Counted from the stretch's first letter, positions 15,445-23,034 are shown. The stretch: DNA of 24,016 bases from an uncultured Eubacteriales bacterium (GCA_934675045.1 CAKUPI010000006.1:1-24016), one strand, 5' to 3'. Made by a program: numbers and translations. Notes: generated from the letters alone by a model not told the origin.

Positions 15445-16950
15445 ATGAAAACGACAAAGCGAATGAGATACCGTGTTTTGTATTTCCTGCTGGTTGTTTG
15501 CTTGCTCCTGTGCTCCATAGCGCCTTCTGCATTTGCTGTGGATGGCGGAACAATCACAAGACTTGATATTGAAGGGGCAAAATACTTCCGTATAAGTGAA
15601 ATTAAGGGTTTGTCAGACATCACTGTGACAGAACAAAATGATACCATCATCCTTGCTGAGGACGGGTTGGAGGTTTGTCTGTCTGCGAATTCCAGATATG
15701 TTTTTCGGAATGGCTGTGTCGTTGCCGTTTTGGACAACAAACCGGTATTTTTGAATGGGGAATGGTATGTTTCTGTCGATTTTTATGATGATTTTCTTTG
15801 CAAAGATGATGCTGAAAAACCTTCGCTGTTTAACGGTTCGATGATTTTTGCTTCCGAGGTTCTGGCTGCGATTTATGGCACAGGAAATGATGTGTTCTCG
15901 CAGAAGCTTTTGAATGAAGTTTCGCTGCCAACTTCCCTGGGCATTAGTGAACTGCATATCGATATGGATCGTATCTTTATTACGACTCCACTGAGCGAGT
16001 ATTCGAGTGAACTCATTTCTGAAATGAAGCATCTCGGAATCGAAAATCCGGAGCAGCTTGCATATAGCGAGTATGCTGTTATTAGTGGTGCGCGGACGTT
16101 GGAATCTGCCGGTATGTCGGACTTGCTGGATAAAAGCCCTGAATTAAGCGCATGCGACCCGGCTACTATGACTGTGGCAGAGTATTCTGAATGGCAGCGC
16201 AGAGAAGCGGATGCCCGGTTTGAAGAATCGCTAAGTGCCAAAGCAAAGCAGTTCGCTGAAGAGAAAGGGATTAGTATTTCAGATTTGAAGTATTTGAATC
16301 GGTATTTTTACGGTTCATATATGGAGAAGGATAACGAAGAACTCCGTGATGCGTTAAAGGGATACTACGTAGCTGATGTCAGCTATTTGCAAAGCCTTGC
16401 AAATCCGTTCATAGACATTCAAGAAAATGATTGGTTCTTTGATGATGTGATAAGTGTTCGATTCGGAGGCCTTATGAACGGGACCAGCGACAATTTGTTC
16501 AGTCCATACGCAACCACTACCAGAGGAATGGTTGTCACCGTCCTGCACAGATTGGAAGGCGAGCCCGTAGTCAACTACTCCATGTCCTTTGATGATGTGG
16601 CCAACGGCACATGGTACACTGAAGCCGTCCGTTGGGCGGCAAGCGAAAAAATCGTCGAAGGCTACGGCGGCAACTTTGGCGTAAACGATGCCATTACCCG
16701 TGAGCAGCTGGTCACTATCCTGTACCGATATGCTCAGTACAAGGGTTATGATGTTTCCGTTGGCGAGAATACCAATATTCTCTCCTACGATGACTCTTTC
16801 AGTATCAGCGAATACGCCTACCCTGCCCTCCAATGGGCTTGCGGTGCCGGCATCATTAGCGGTGATGATGGTTCTTTACTTCCTCAGAACCATGCAACGC
16901 GAGGTCAGGCAGCTGCTATTCTGCGGCGATTTAGCATGACTGTTGATTAA
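15445..16950 (+). CDS. Secreted surface protein with three C-terminal SLH repeats
   Basis: The 501-residue protein begins with a classic signal peptide: KTTKRMRYR, then a hydrophobic core, then PSAFA before VDGG, with predicted cleavage near residue 31. Residues of about 35-320 match nothing I recognise. Three S-layer homology repeats occupy about 322-375 (FIDIQENDWFFDDV onward), 382-440 (FDDVANGTWYTEAVRWA and ITREQLVTILYRYA) and 448-501 (YPALQWACGAGIISG and ATRGQAAAILRRF), so the protein should be anchored non-covalently to secondary cell-wall polymer. AAAGGGTG (15431-15438) supports ATG at 15445; a GTG at 15436 would overlap that site. Codons in the N-terminal part are AT-rich at third positions, unlike all neighbours, and become somewhat more GC-rich in the SLH part. 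This suggests transfer or domain fusion. Confidence 0.88.
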   Translation: MKTTKRMRYRVLYFLLVVCLLLCSIAPSAFAVDGGTITRLDIEGAKYFRISEIKGLSDITVTEQNDTIILAEDGLEVCLSANSRYVFRNGCVVAVLDNKPVFLNGEWYVSVDFYDDFLCKDDAEKPSLFNGSMIFASEVLAAIYGTGNDVFSQKLLNEVSLPTSLGISELHIDMDRIFITTPLSEYSSELISEMKHLGIENPEQLAYSEYAVISGARTLESAGMSDLLDKSPELSACDPATMTVAEYSEWQRREADARFEESLSAKAKQFAEEKGISISDLKYLNRYFYGSYMEKDNEELRDALKGYYVADVSYLQSLANPFIDIQENDWFFDDVISVRFGGLMNGTSDNLFSPYATTTRGMVVTVLHRLEGEPVVNYSMSFDDVANGTWYTEAVRWAASEKIVEGYGGNFGVNDAITREQLVTILYRYAQYKGYDVSVGENTNILSYDDSFSISEYAYPALQWACGAGIISGDDGSLLPQNHATRGQAAAILRRFSMTVD

Positions 16951-16966
16951 CGAGTTCACCTTTGAG

Positions 16967-17012
16967 AAAAAGTGTGGTGAGGTTCAAAGGCGAACAACAC
17001 CACACTTTTTCA
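16967..17012 (+). terminator. 13-bp terminator after the SLH protein gene
   Basis: AAAAAGTGTGGTG (16967-16979) pairs perfectly with CACCACACTTTTT (16998-17010), providing both A and T tracts so that it could work in both directions. An overlapping alternative stem exists between GTTCACCTTTGA (16954-16965) and TCAAAGGCGAAC (16984-16995) with one wobble-type mismatch. Confidence 0.88.
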
Positions 17013-17214
17013 TTATTGTATGCAATAAAACTGCCGGTGTGTTGGGGGTGCTATCCGCCTGTGAGATAAAGCGAAAACCAGGAAATGAGTTTTTTTCATC
17101 ATTCATGATATAAAGTCATGACCACCTGCTTTGCTGGACAGGACTGCCGCTGCTGCTTGTAGTTGAATTTGTTATTTAGTGTTATGCAGGCATAAAAAAT
17201 GGACAAAAACAGGG
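17013..17214. other. AT-rich intergenic stretch without recognisable gene
   Basis: No ORF with a ribosome binding site is supported here. A short symmetrical element, TCATGA repeated around TATAAAG near 17105-17123, is the only structure noticed. No insertion sequence ends or direct repeats were found at its edges by eye. Confidence 0.4.
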
Positions 17215-17243
17215 TTGACAGCCGGCGGCGCGGGTGCTATGAT
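17215..17243 (+). promoter_or_regulatory. Near-consensus promoter for the NSS leader transcript
   Basis: TTGACA (17215-17220) and TATGAT (17238-17243) are 17 bp apart, with TGC directly before the -10. It is one of the strongest promoters in the window. Transcription would start near 17250. Confidence 0.85.
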
Positions 17244-17275
17244 AAAACACAATTCCACAGCGGAGGATGCAAACT

Positions 17276-17392
17276 ATGCCTCTTTTCTGCGCGGCCTCGA
17301 TGATTATTGCGATTATTGGCGTACGGGTGATTACCGTAGGCCTCTTTGCCGTGTCATCGATTTGTGCCGTGCCAGCCTGTGCAGCAAGTTAA
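17276..17392 (+). CDS. Possible small hydrophobic peptide, 38 residues
   Basis: ATG at 17276 has GCGGAGGA (17260-17267) 8 nt upstream. The product is almost wholly hydrophobic with one Arg (R17), three Cys and two Ile/Val-rich stretches, so it would be a single small membrane peptide. Promoter, ribosome binding site, ORF and terminator together look like a complete monocistronic gene. Against this, third codon positions are only about half G/C, unlike genuine genes of this genome, and another frame is also open across the region. It could be a leader peptide, a toxin-like peptide or a chance ORF; no antisense promoter was found. Confidence 0.3.
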   Translation: MPLFCAASMIIAIIGVRVITVGLFAVSSICAVPACAAS

Positions 17393-17412
17393 AGGGAAAG
17401 CCTTTTTCGTTG

Positions 17413-17448
17413 AATGCCCGCGGTGCAGTGCACCGCGGGCATTTTTTG
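17413..17448 (+). terminator. Strong terminator in the NSS transporter leader
   Basis: A 14-bp perfect stem runs from 17413-17426 to 17430-17443 (core GCCCGCGGTGC with GCACCGCGGGC) around a 3-nt loop, followed by a T run to 17447. It stands 80 nt before the NSS start codon with no promoter in between. Confidence 0.88.
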
Positions 17449-17527
17449 CTGCATGGCCGGGGGGAAAACGGCCCGTGGCCGTTGGGAGGCATTGCCGGCC
17501 GCAGAAAAAAGAAAAGGAGAAACAAAC

Positions 17528-18901
17528 ATGGAAACAAAGAGGGAAAGCTGGGCCAGCCGGCTGGGGTTTTTGCTGACTTCGGCGGGGTCGGCCATCGGAT
17601 TGGGGAACCTGTGGGGGTTTCCGTACAAGCTGGGCAAATACGGCGGATTCGCCTATCTGCTGGTCTATGTCATTGCCGTGCTCACCGTCGGCTGCGTGGT
17701 CATGCTGGCCGAGTTCGCCCTCGGGCGGCGCGCGGGCAAAAGCCCGGTGGGCGCCTATCGCGACTTTGACAGGCGGTTTGCCTGGAACGGCTGGATTGCA
17801 AGCATAGCCGCCTTTATCCTCCTCAGCTTTTACAGCGTGCTGGGCGGCTGGTCGCTCAAGTATTTCCTCGCTTACGGCTATGCGCTGCTCGGGGGCAACG
17901 CCTTCGGCGGCATGAGCGGCAGCGAGTACTTCGGCGCCTTTATCGGGGGCTGGCAAAGCGTGTTTTTCCACGCCGTCTTTATGCTTCTCTGTGCGCTGGT
18001 GCTCTACCGCGGCGTGGCGCAGGGACTGGAAAAAGCCTGTAAGTTTATGATGCCCGCGCTGTTTGCGCTGCTGCTGCTCGTCATCGCCCGCTCGGTGACG
18101 CTGCCCAACGCCGCGGAAGGGCTTCGCTTCATGTTCAAGCCGGACCTTTCCGCCTTTCGAAACGGCGGCTTCGGAAGGGTGCTGGCGGCGGCGCTGACGC
18201 AGATGTTCTTTTCGCTGTCGCTCGGCATGGGGGCGCTCATCACCTACGGAAGTTACAGCGACAAAAAGGTCAATCTGGTCAAAAGCGCCCTGAGCGTCCC
18301 CTTCTTTGACACCCTTGCGGCCGTTTTGGCCAGCGTCGCCATCATGCCGGCCGTCTTTGCCTTCGGGCAGGACCCGGCGGCGGGGCCTTCGCTTTTGTAC
18401 GTCACGCTGTTCAGCGTCTTTGACAGCATGGCCATGGGCTCGCTGTTCGGAATGCTGTTTTACGCGCTGGTCTTTTTCGCCGCCTTTACCTCGGCCATTT
18501 CGCTGCTGGAAAACAGCGTGGCGCACATGGTCGACGAAACGCCGCTCGGGCGCAAAAAAGCCGTCGTGTGGGTCGCGCTGGCGGCGCTGGTGCTGGGCGT
18601 GCCGTCGGCACTCGGCTACGGGCCGCTGAGCGGCGTGACCCTGCCGACGCTGACGGGCGAAATGCTGCAAATCCTCGACTGGGTCGATTACGTCGCGGAA
18701 TACGTCATGCTGACAATAGGCTCGCTGGTGCTGTGCGTGATGGCGGGCTGGGTGACGGGGCCCAAGGCACTGCTGGCGGAAATCGGGCAGGAGGGCGTGG
18801 CCTTCAGGACGGGCAGGCTCTGGTGCTTCATGCTGCGGTATGTGACGCCGCTGCTCATTGCGCTGACCTTTTTGTGCGCCACCGGGCTCGTCCGGTTTTA
18901 A
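17528..18901 (+). CDS. Neurotransmitter:sodium symporter (NSS/SNF) family transporter
   Basis: The 457-residue protein has about eleven hydrophobic segments and the LeuT-fold signature of the NSS family. In the first helix SAGSAIGLGNLWGFPY contains the unwound region that binds sodium and substrate, followed by KYGGFAYLLVY. Bacterial NSS members import amino acids with sodium; substrate cannot be told here. AAGGAG (17514-17519) lies 8 nt before ATG 17528, so in-frame upstream ATGs inside the leader and terminator are rejected. No promoter is visible between the leader terminator and the gene, so expression probably depends on read-through from the promoter at 17215. An 8-bp GC hairpin (18956-18963 with 18967-18974) and a bidirectional terminator follow. 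Confidence 0.92.
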   Translation: METKRESWASRLGFLLTSAGSAIGLGNLWGFPYKLGKYGGFAYLLVYVIAVLTVGCVVMLAEFALGRRAGKSPVGAYRDFDRRFAWNGWIASIAAFILLSFYSVLGGWSLKYFLAYGYALLGGNAFGGMSGSEYFGAFIGGWQSVFFHAVFMLLCALVLYRGVAQGLEKACKFMMPALFALLLLVIARSVTLPNAAEGLRFMFKPDLSAFRNGGFGRVLAAALTQMFFSLSLGMGALITYGSYSDKKVNLVKSALSVPFFDTLAAVLASVAIMPAVFAFGQDPAAGPSLLYVTLFSVFDSMAMGSLFGMLFYALVFFAAFTSAISLLENSVAHMVDETPLGRKKAVVWVALAALVLGVPSALGYGPLSGVTLPTLTGEMLQILDWVDYVAEYVMLTIGSLVLCVMAGWVTGPKALLAEIGQEGVAFRTGRLWCFMLRYVTPLLIALTFLCATGLVRF

Positions 18902-18974
18902 AGCGGCGCGGTTTCCGGCGGGGCGGGAAAAGGCAGGCGCGCGCTCTGCAAAAACGCCCGGGGCGGCTCCGGGC

Positions 18975-19018
18975 AAATAAAAAAGAGGGATCGCCTGCGG
19001 GCGGTCCCTCTTGATTTT
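18975..19018. terminator. Bidirectional terminator between the NSS gene and the PQ-loop-like gene
   Basis: A 13-bp stem pairs 18983-18995 (AAGAGGGATCGCC) with 19000-19012 (GGCGGTCCCTCTT), one T-G wobble, loop TGCG. The A tract at 18975-18984 gives a strong U run on the minus strand, and TTGATTTT gives a weaker one on the plus strand. Confidence 0.88.
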
Positions 19019-19040
19019 CGGCAGGATGCCTGTGCCGGAC

Positions 19041-19322
19041 TCAGGAAAGGCCGTTTTCACGGTCCAGCCGGCGGTTGCGGAAATACAGCAGCAGGTCGGT
19101 GCCCACCATGACAAGGTTGAGGACGTAGAAAAACAGCACATACCACTTGAAGGACGAGGCCAGCAGCTTGGCGGCGATGCCGCAGATGTACCCGACAAAG
19201 ATCATGATGAGGAAAAAGAGGCTTTTTCCCTTGGCGGTGCGCGCGCGGTACGACTTGATGACGGACATGGGCCACGAGACGCCGAAGCACACGACCATGC
19301 CGATTTCGAGCAATTCTGACAT
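19041..19322 (-). CDS. Small PQ-loop/SemiSWEET-like membrane protein
   Basis: The 93-residue protein has three hydrophobic segments (about 5-20, 33-52 and 58-80). The segment GVSWPMSVIKSYRARTAKGKSLFFL carries the proline after the first helix and the basic loop followed by KGxS that are usual in PQ-loop and SemiSWEET proteins, which have three helices and work as dimers. The canonical PQ pair is replaced by PM, so the assignment is tentative and sugar transport should not be assumed. On the minus strand GGAGGG (19334-19329) lies 6 nt before the ATG. It ends 23 nt before the bidirectional hairpin. It is read in the same direction as glpK, about 100 nt downstream of it, but a promoter of its own is possible. 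Confidence 0.65.
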   Translation of the reverse strand: MSELLEIGMVVCFGVSWPMSVIKSYRARTAKGKSLFFLIMIFVGYICGIAAKLLASSFKWYVLFFYVLNLVMVGTDLLLYFRNRRLDRENGLS

Positions 19323-19352
19323 ACGATTCCCTCCGAAAACAAGATTATCCTT

Positions 19353-19382
19353 ATTTTAACACTTCCGCGCGGCGATGTACAA
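19353..19382 (-). promoter_or_regulatory. Candidate promoter of the PQ-loop-like gene
   Basis: On the minus strand TTGTAC (19382-19377) and TAAAAT (19358-19353) are separated by 18 bp. Both hexamers deviate from consensus, so this is tentative. Confidence 0.4.
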
Positions 19383-19425
19383 TCAATGCTGTCAATGGAA
19401 AGGATAAGCGCCGGACATACGCGGC

Positions 19426-20922
19426 CTACTCCTCGGCCCAGCCGCCGACGCGCGAAACGGCCTTCTGCCAGCCGGCCAGCAGCTTTTGCCGCAGGCTTTG
19501 GTCCATATCGGGCCGGAAGCGGCGCTCGACGGACGACTTGCGCGCGATTTCGTCCGTGCTCTGCCACACGCCGGCTTCCAGCCCGGCCAGCGCCGCCGCG
19601 CCGAGGGCCGTCGTCTCCTTGCACTGCGGGCGCAGGATTTCGCGGTTTAGAATGTCGGCCTGAAACTGCATCAAAAACCCGTTGGCCGAGGCGCCGCCGT
19701 CGACGCGCAGGCAGCTCAGGCGCGCGCCGGTGTCCTTTTCCATGGCGTGCAGCACATCGCCGGTCTGGTAGGCGATGGACTCCAGCCCGGCCCGGATGAG
19801 GTGGCAGCGCCCCGCGCCCCGCGTCAGGCCGAAAACGGCCCCCCGTGCCCGCATGTCCCAGTAGGGCGCGCCCAGACCGGTGAAGGCGGGGACGATGTAA
19901 ACCCCGGCGCTTGAGGGCACCTTTTGGGCGAAGTATTCGCTGTCGGCCGCGTCGGAAATCAGTTCCATCTCGTCGCGCAGCCACTGCACCACCGCGCCGC
20001 CGACAAAAACGCTGCCCTCGAGCGCATACTGCACCGCGTCCCGGGTGGCGGCCAGCGTCGTCAGAAGCCCGCTCTGCGACAGGCACAGGCGCGCGCCGGT
20101 GTTCATCAGCAGAAAGCAGCCGGTGCCGTAGGTGTTTTTGGCGTCGCCCTCGGCAAAGCAGCCCTGTCCGAACAGTGCGGCCTGCTGGTCGCCGGCCACG
20201 CCGGTGATGGGCACCCGGGCGCCGCCGACGTCGGCCCAGCCGAAATGCGCGCCCGAGGGGCGCACCTCGGGCAGCATGTGCATCGGAATGTTGAGCGTGC
20301 GGCAGATGTCCCCGTCCCAGCACAGCTTTTCGATGTTATAGAGCATGGTGCGGCTGGCGTTGGTGCGGTCGGTCGCGTGCACCCGCCCGCCCGTCAGCTT
20401 GTAGATGAGCCAGCTGTCCACCGTGCCGAACAGCAGCTCGCCGCGCTCGGCACGCGCCTGCGCGCCGGGCACGTTGTCGAGAATCCACCGCAGCTTGGTG
20501 GCGGAAAAGTAGGCGTCGGGCAGCAGGCCGGTCGCCCGGCGGATGCGCTCGGTCAGCGCCCGGTCGCGCAGAATGGCGTCGCAGATGGGCGCGGTGCGCC
20601 GGCACTGCCACACGACGGCGCCGCAAATGGGCCTGCCCGTCGCCTTTTCCCACACAATGGTCGTTTCGCGCTGGTTGGCAATGCCCAGCGCCGTCAGATC
20701 GGCGCCGGTCAGCCCGTTTTGCGCCAGCACCTCGGCCAGAGCGCCGTACTGGCCGGCGTAAATTTCCATCGGGTCATGCTCCACCCACCCGGGCGCGGGG
20801 TAATGCTGGGTCAGCTCCTTCTGCGCCGTGCCGATGGGGGTCAGATTTTCGTCAAATAAAATGGCGCGCGAGCTGGTCGTGCCCTGATCGAGCGCCGCGA
20901 TAATGTGTCTTTTGTTTTCCAT
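19426..20922 (-). CDS. glpK: Glycerol kinase
   Basis: The 498-residue protein is a FGGY-family kinase that converts glycerol to sn-glycerol 3-phosphate. [10 protein letters not shown] at residues 12-21 is the phosphate-binding motif. [45 protein letters not shown] and the [10 protein letters not shown] region are all in the order seen in known GlpK, and the length is close to the E. coli enzyme (about 502). The ATG at 20922 is chosen because AAAGGTGG lies about 9 nt upstream on the minus strand; the open frame extends further upstream but that part overlaps the promoter. No glycerol facilitator or glycerol-3-phosphate dehydrogenase is adjacent. The loop that holds the HPr-phosphorylated histidine in enterococcal GlpK seems shortened. 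Confidence 0.97.
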   Translation of the reverse strand: MENKRHIIAALDQGTTSSRAILFDENLTPIGTAQKELTQHYPAPGWVEHDPMEIYAGQYGALAEVLAQNGLTGADLTALGIANQRETTIVWEKATGRPICGAVVWQCRRTAPICDAILRDRALTERIRRATGLLPDAYFSATKLRWILDNVPGAQARAERGELLFGTVDSWLIYKLTGGRVHATDRTNASRTMLYNIEKLCWDGDICRTLNIPMHMLPEVRPSGAHFGWADVGGARVPITGVAGDQQAALFGQGCFAEGDAKNTYGTGCFLLMNTGARLCLSQSGLLTTLAATRDAVQYALEGSVFVGGAVVQWLRDEMELISDAADSEYFAQKVPSSAGVYIVPAFTGLGAPYWDMRARGAVFGLTRGAGRCHLIRAGLESIAYQTGDVLHAMEKDTGARLSCLRVDGGASANGFLMQFQADILNREILRPQCKETTALGAAALAGLEAGVWQSTDEIARKSSVERRFRPDMDQSLRQKLLAGWQKAVSRVGGWAEE

Positions 20923-20951
20923 CTGTCTGCACCACCTTTGAGAATAAGGAC

Positions 20952-20960
20952 AGTATAGCA
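20952..20960 (-). promoter_or_regulatory. Extended -10 promoter of glpK
   Basis: On the minus strand TGCTATACT (20960-20952) is a TG-extended -10. The -35 position is only a T run (around 20980-20975). The expected transcript leader is about 22 nt. Confidence 0.55.
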
Positions 20961-21014
20961 TGAAAAGCCGCGCAAAAAAACACCGGCTGCGCATTTTCTC
21001 CGGCCGGGCGGCTG

Positions 21015-21027
21015 TGAACAGCGTTCA
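21015..21027. promoter_or_regulatory. Palindromic operator candidate between glpK and the hydrolase gene
   Basis: TGAAC-AGC-GTTCA is symmetrical apart from its 3-nt centre and lies between the two divergent promoters. It does not fit a catabolite-responsive element, and the GAAC-GTTC spacing is 3 rather than the 4 of a LexA box. The regulator is unknown. Confidence 0.3.
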
Positions 21028-21065
21028 AAATGTCGGGGCGGGAGATATACTTTTTTCGGGCGATA

Positions 21066-21074
21066 TGGTATGAT
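21066..21074 (+). promoter_or_regulatory. Extended -10 promoter of the beta-lactamase-like gene
   Basis: TGGTATGAT (21066-21074) gives a TG-extended -10. No good -35 is present 17 bp upstream. The ribosome binding site begins 19 nt later. Confidence 0.55.
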
Positions 21075-21108
21075 AAGGGCAGTCAACATTTCGGAGGTGT
21101 GCAAAAAA

Positions 21109-23034
21109 ATGAACTGTGCTCTGAGCGAAAAACTGACCAACCTCGTCCGTGAGGCCGTCAGCCCCGGGCTGACCGCCATTTCCTTTGCGCTGATGAAGGA
21201 TGGGCAGGAGCTTGCGGCCGGCGCCGTCGGCACGCGCGACGGACGGCCCGATCACCCGGCCAGGACGAGCGATTTGTACAACATCGGATCGGTGTCCAAG
21301 GTCTATCTGACGGCCGCTGTGATGAAGCTGGTCGAAATGGGGAAAATCGATCTGGACGCCCCCGTCGTGCAGTATCTGCCCCGCTTTAAAATGCCCGATC
21401 CGCGCTATAAGGACATCACGGTGCGCATGTGCCTGAGCCACCAGAGCGGCCTGCCCGGCACCCACTGGAAAAACAGCTTTTCCTATGCGTGGCTGGGCGA
21501 GGAGTACTTCGAGGACGTTTACGACTACTTTGCCCACAGCCGTTTAAAGGCCGACCCCGGCGCCTACACCACCTACTGCAACGACGGCTTTACGCTGGCC
21601 GAAATGGTCGCCGTCGAGGTCTCCGGCATGGCGCTGCCCGACTTTTTGCGCAAGTACATTCTGGTTCCCCTCGGCGCGCTGTCCACCTGCGCGTCCGACC
21701 GTATGCCCATCGGCCACGATCACATTGCCGCCAAGGCGGCCCCCGGCGTCGAATACCTCGAGGTGGTCGGCTCGGGCGGCATCAACAGCGACATGATGGA
21801 CGTCTGCCGCTTCGGCAACAGCTTTTTGACCCATTCGGTGCTGTCCGCCGAGTCGTGCGCCGAAATGGCCAAGCCCCACGGGATTCCCTACCCCCCGCAG
21901 GACGCCTTTTCGCGCTACCTCGGCCTGGGCTGGGACCGCGTCGCCTTTGAGAACAGCGTCTGCGATTTGGGCGAGGGAACGCTGATGAAGAGCGGCGGCA
22001 CCACGCAGTTTTTGTCCTACCTCATCGTTTCGCCCAAGTACAATCTGGCGGCCGCCATTTCGGGCACGCCCGACACCAACACCGACCACATGACCCTGCT
22101 GTGCAGGCTGATCGACGCCGCGCTGAAGGAAGAGGGCATCGACGCCTCGCTGCCCGCCACCGCCGTGCAGCACGACTTCTGCGACATTCCCCCCGAAATC
22201 AAGGCGGGCTTCGAGGGCTTTTACGCCTCGCCGACCGACATTTTCCAGGCCGAAATGAGCGGGGACTGCCTGGATATTTACAACGTCACGACGGGGCAGA
22301 AGAAGCCCTTCCAGGTCGGGCTGCGGTACTGCGGCGACCATTTCTACGGCAAGGCGGGGCAGGATTTTGCCTTTGTCGAGCACGACGGCACCAAGTACAT
22401 CTTCTCCTCCAACAACCGCAAGGGCTTTGTCCCCCTGCTTCAGAAGCTTGAAAACCTCAAGCCGCTGACCGAGGCGTGGAAAAAGCGCGACGGCCGCCAG
22501 TACTTCTTCTGCGACGCCACGCCCGACGACGCCTTCTGGGGCATGAGCTCGGCCGTCGCCACGCTCAAGGTCTTCCCGCAGGTCGAGGGGCTGATGCTGG
22601 CCCGTCTCGAGGCCAACCCCGACAACGGAATGCCGCTGGTCATGCCGCTGGCCGTCGAAAACGACAACCTGAGCCGCATGTTCTTAAACGCCTCGGCCAA
22701 CGCCTCGCGCGATCAGTTCGCCGCCGAGTTTTACGAGAAGGACGGCTCGGAGGAAATGTACCTGTGCGGCATGCGCTACCGCGACATCGCCCACAACAAG
22801 CAGCCTCTTGAGTCGGGCGAGATCGTCGCCGAATACGGCAAAACGCTGGCCTTTTTCATTCCCGAGGGCAAAAAGCCGGCCATTTACGTCCCCGACAAGG
22901 GCCACGTGCTGCTCGTCAGCCGCGACTTCCACATCGTATACGACAGCTATCTGGGCGGCGAGGTGCCCGACGTCGGCGGCGGCTACGCGCTGTTTACCGG
23001 CCAGACCGGCGCGCGCTTCAGCGTGGTTTTGTAA
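21109..23034 (+). CDS. Class C beta-lactamase-like serine hydrolase with unknown C-terminal domain
   Basis: The first 350 or so residues of this 641-residue protein carry the three catalytic motifs of the class C beta-lactamase/penicillin-binding fold: S61-V-S-K64 (SxxK), Y156-C-N158 (YxN) and K294-S-G (KTG-like). Such proteins act as esterases, peptidases or carboxypeptidases; true beta-lactam resistance is not implied. Residues of about 360-641 form a separate mixed region I cannot name. The N-terminus (NCALSEKLTNLVREAV) is polar and no membrane segment is seen, so the protein appears to be cytoplasmic, which is unusual for cell-wall-active members. GGAGGT (21093-21098) supports ATG 21109; the in-frame ATG at 21070 overlaps the -10. 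The gene stands alone, divergent from glpK, and ends at a strong terminator. Confidence 0.85.
   Translation: MNCALSEKLTNLVREAVSPGLTAISFALMKDGQELAAGAVGTRDGRPDHPARTSDLYNIGSVSKVYLTAAVMKLVEMGKIDLDAPVVQYLPRFKMPDPRYKDITVRMCLSHQSGLPGTHWKNSFSYAWLGEEYFEDVYDYFAHSRLKADPGAYTTYCNDGFTLAEMVAVEVSGMALPDFLRKYILVPLGALSTCASDRMPIGHDHIAAKAAPGVEYLEVVGSGGINSDMMDVCRFGNSFLTHSVLSAESCAEMAKPHGIPYPPQDAFSRYLGLGWDRVAFENSVCDLGEGTLMKSGGTTQFLSYLIVSPKYNLAAAISGTPDTNTDHMTLLCRLIDAALKEEGIDASLPATAVQHDFCDIPPEIKAGFEGFYASPTDIFQAEMSGDCLDIYNVTTGQKKPFQVGLRYCGDHFYGKAGQDFAFVEHDGTKYIFSSNNRKGFVPLLQKLENLKPLTEAWKKRDGRQYFFCDATPDDAFWGMSSAVATLKVFPQVEGLMLARLEANPDNGMPLVMPLAVENDNLSRMFLNASANASRDQFAAEFYEKDGSEEMYLCGMRYRDIAHNKQPLESGEIVAEYGKTLAFFIPEGKKPAIYVPDKGHVLLVSRDFHIVYDSYLGGEVPDVGGGYALFTGQTGARFSVVL

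Larger units (their letters stand above)
17250..17448 (+). ncRNA. About 200-nt leader or small RNA ending in a terminator, upstream of an NSS transporter gene
   Basis: The stretch from the promoter's expected start to the T run at 17442-17447 forms a complete short transcription unit. Inside, TACGG/CCGTA (around 17320-17337) and GGCCT/AGGCC could form a nested stem. No known riboswitch class could be recognised: glycine, T-box, c-di-GMP and SAM consensus elements were looked for by eye and not found. It may be an attenuator leader for the transporter, an independent small RNA, or the mRNA of the 38-residue ORF inside it. Confidence 0.45.

Noticed and set aside
17400..17448. T-box-like reading of the GCACCGCGGG segment in the NSS leader
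   Set aside because: The similarity is on the 3' arm of the terminator, the full T-box consensus is absent and no specifier domain was recognised.
17250..17448. 6S RNA
   Set aside because: The length fits, but the 3' end forms a local terminator hairpin and does not pair with the 5' end, and no central bubble could be drawn.
17414..17527. N-terminal extension of the NSS transporter from in-frame upstream ATGs
   Set aside because: The extension would be encoded by the terminator hairpin, and AAGGAG at 17514 clearly serves the ATG at 17528.
17354..19198. A 614-codon minus-strand open frame
   Set aside because: It runs antisense through the NSS gene and across two terminators, and has no recognisable motif.
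20923..20994. N-terminal extension of glycerol kinase
   Set aside because: The extra codons overlap the ribosome binding site and the -10 element, and the family starts close to DQGTTSSR.
20940..21060. Catabolite-responsive element upstream of glpK
   Set aside because: No match to the TGNAANCGN pattern was found; the palindrome at 21015 differs at fixed positions and spacing.
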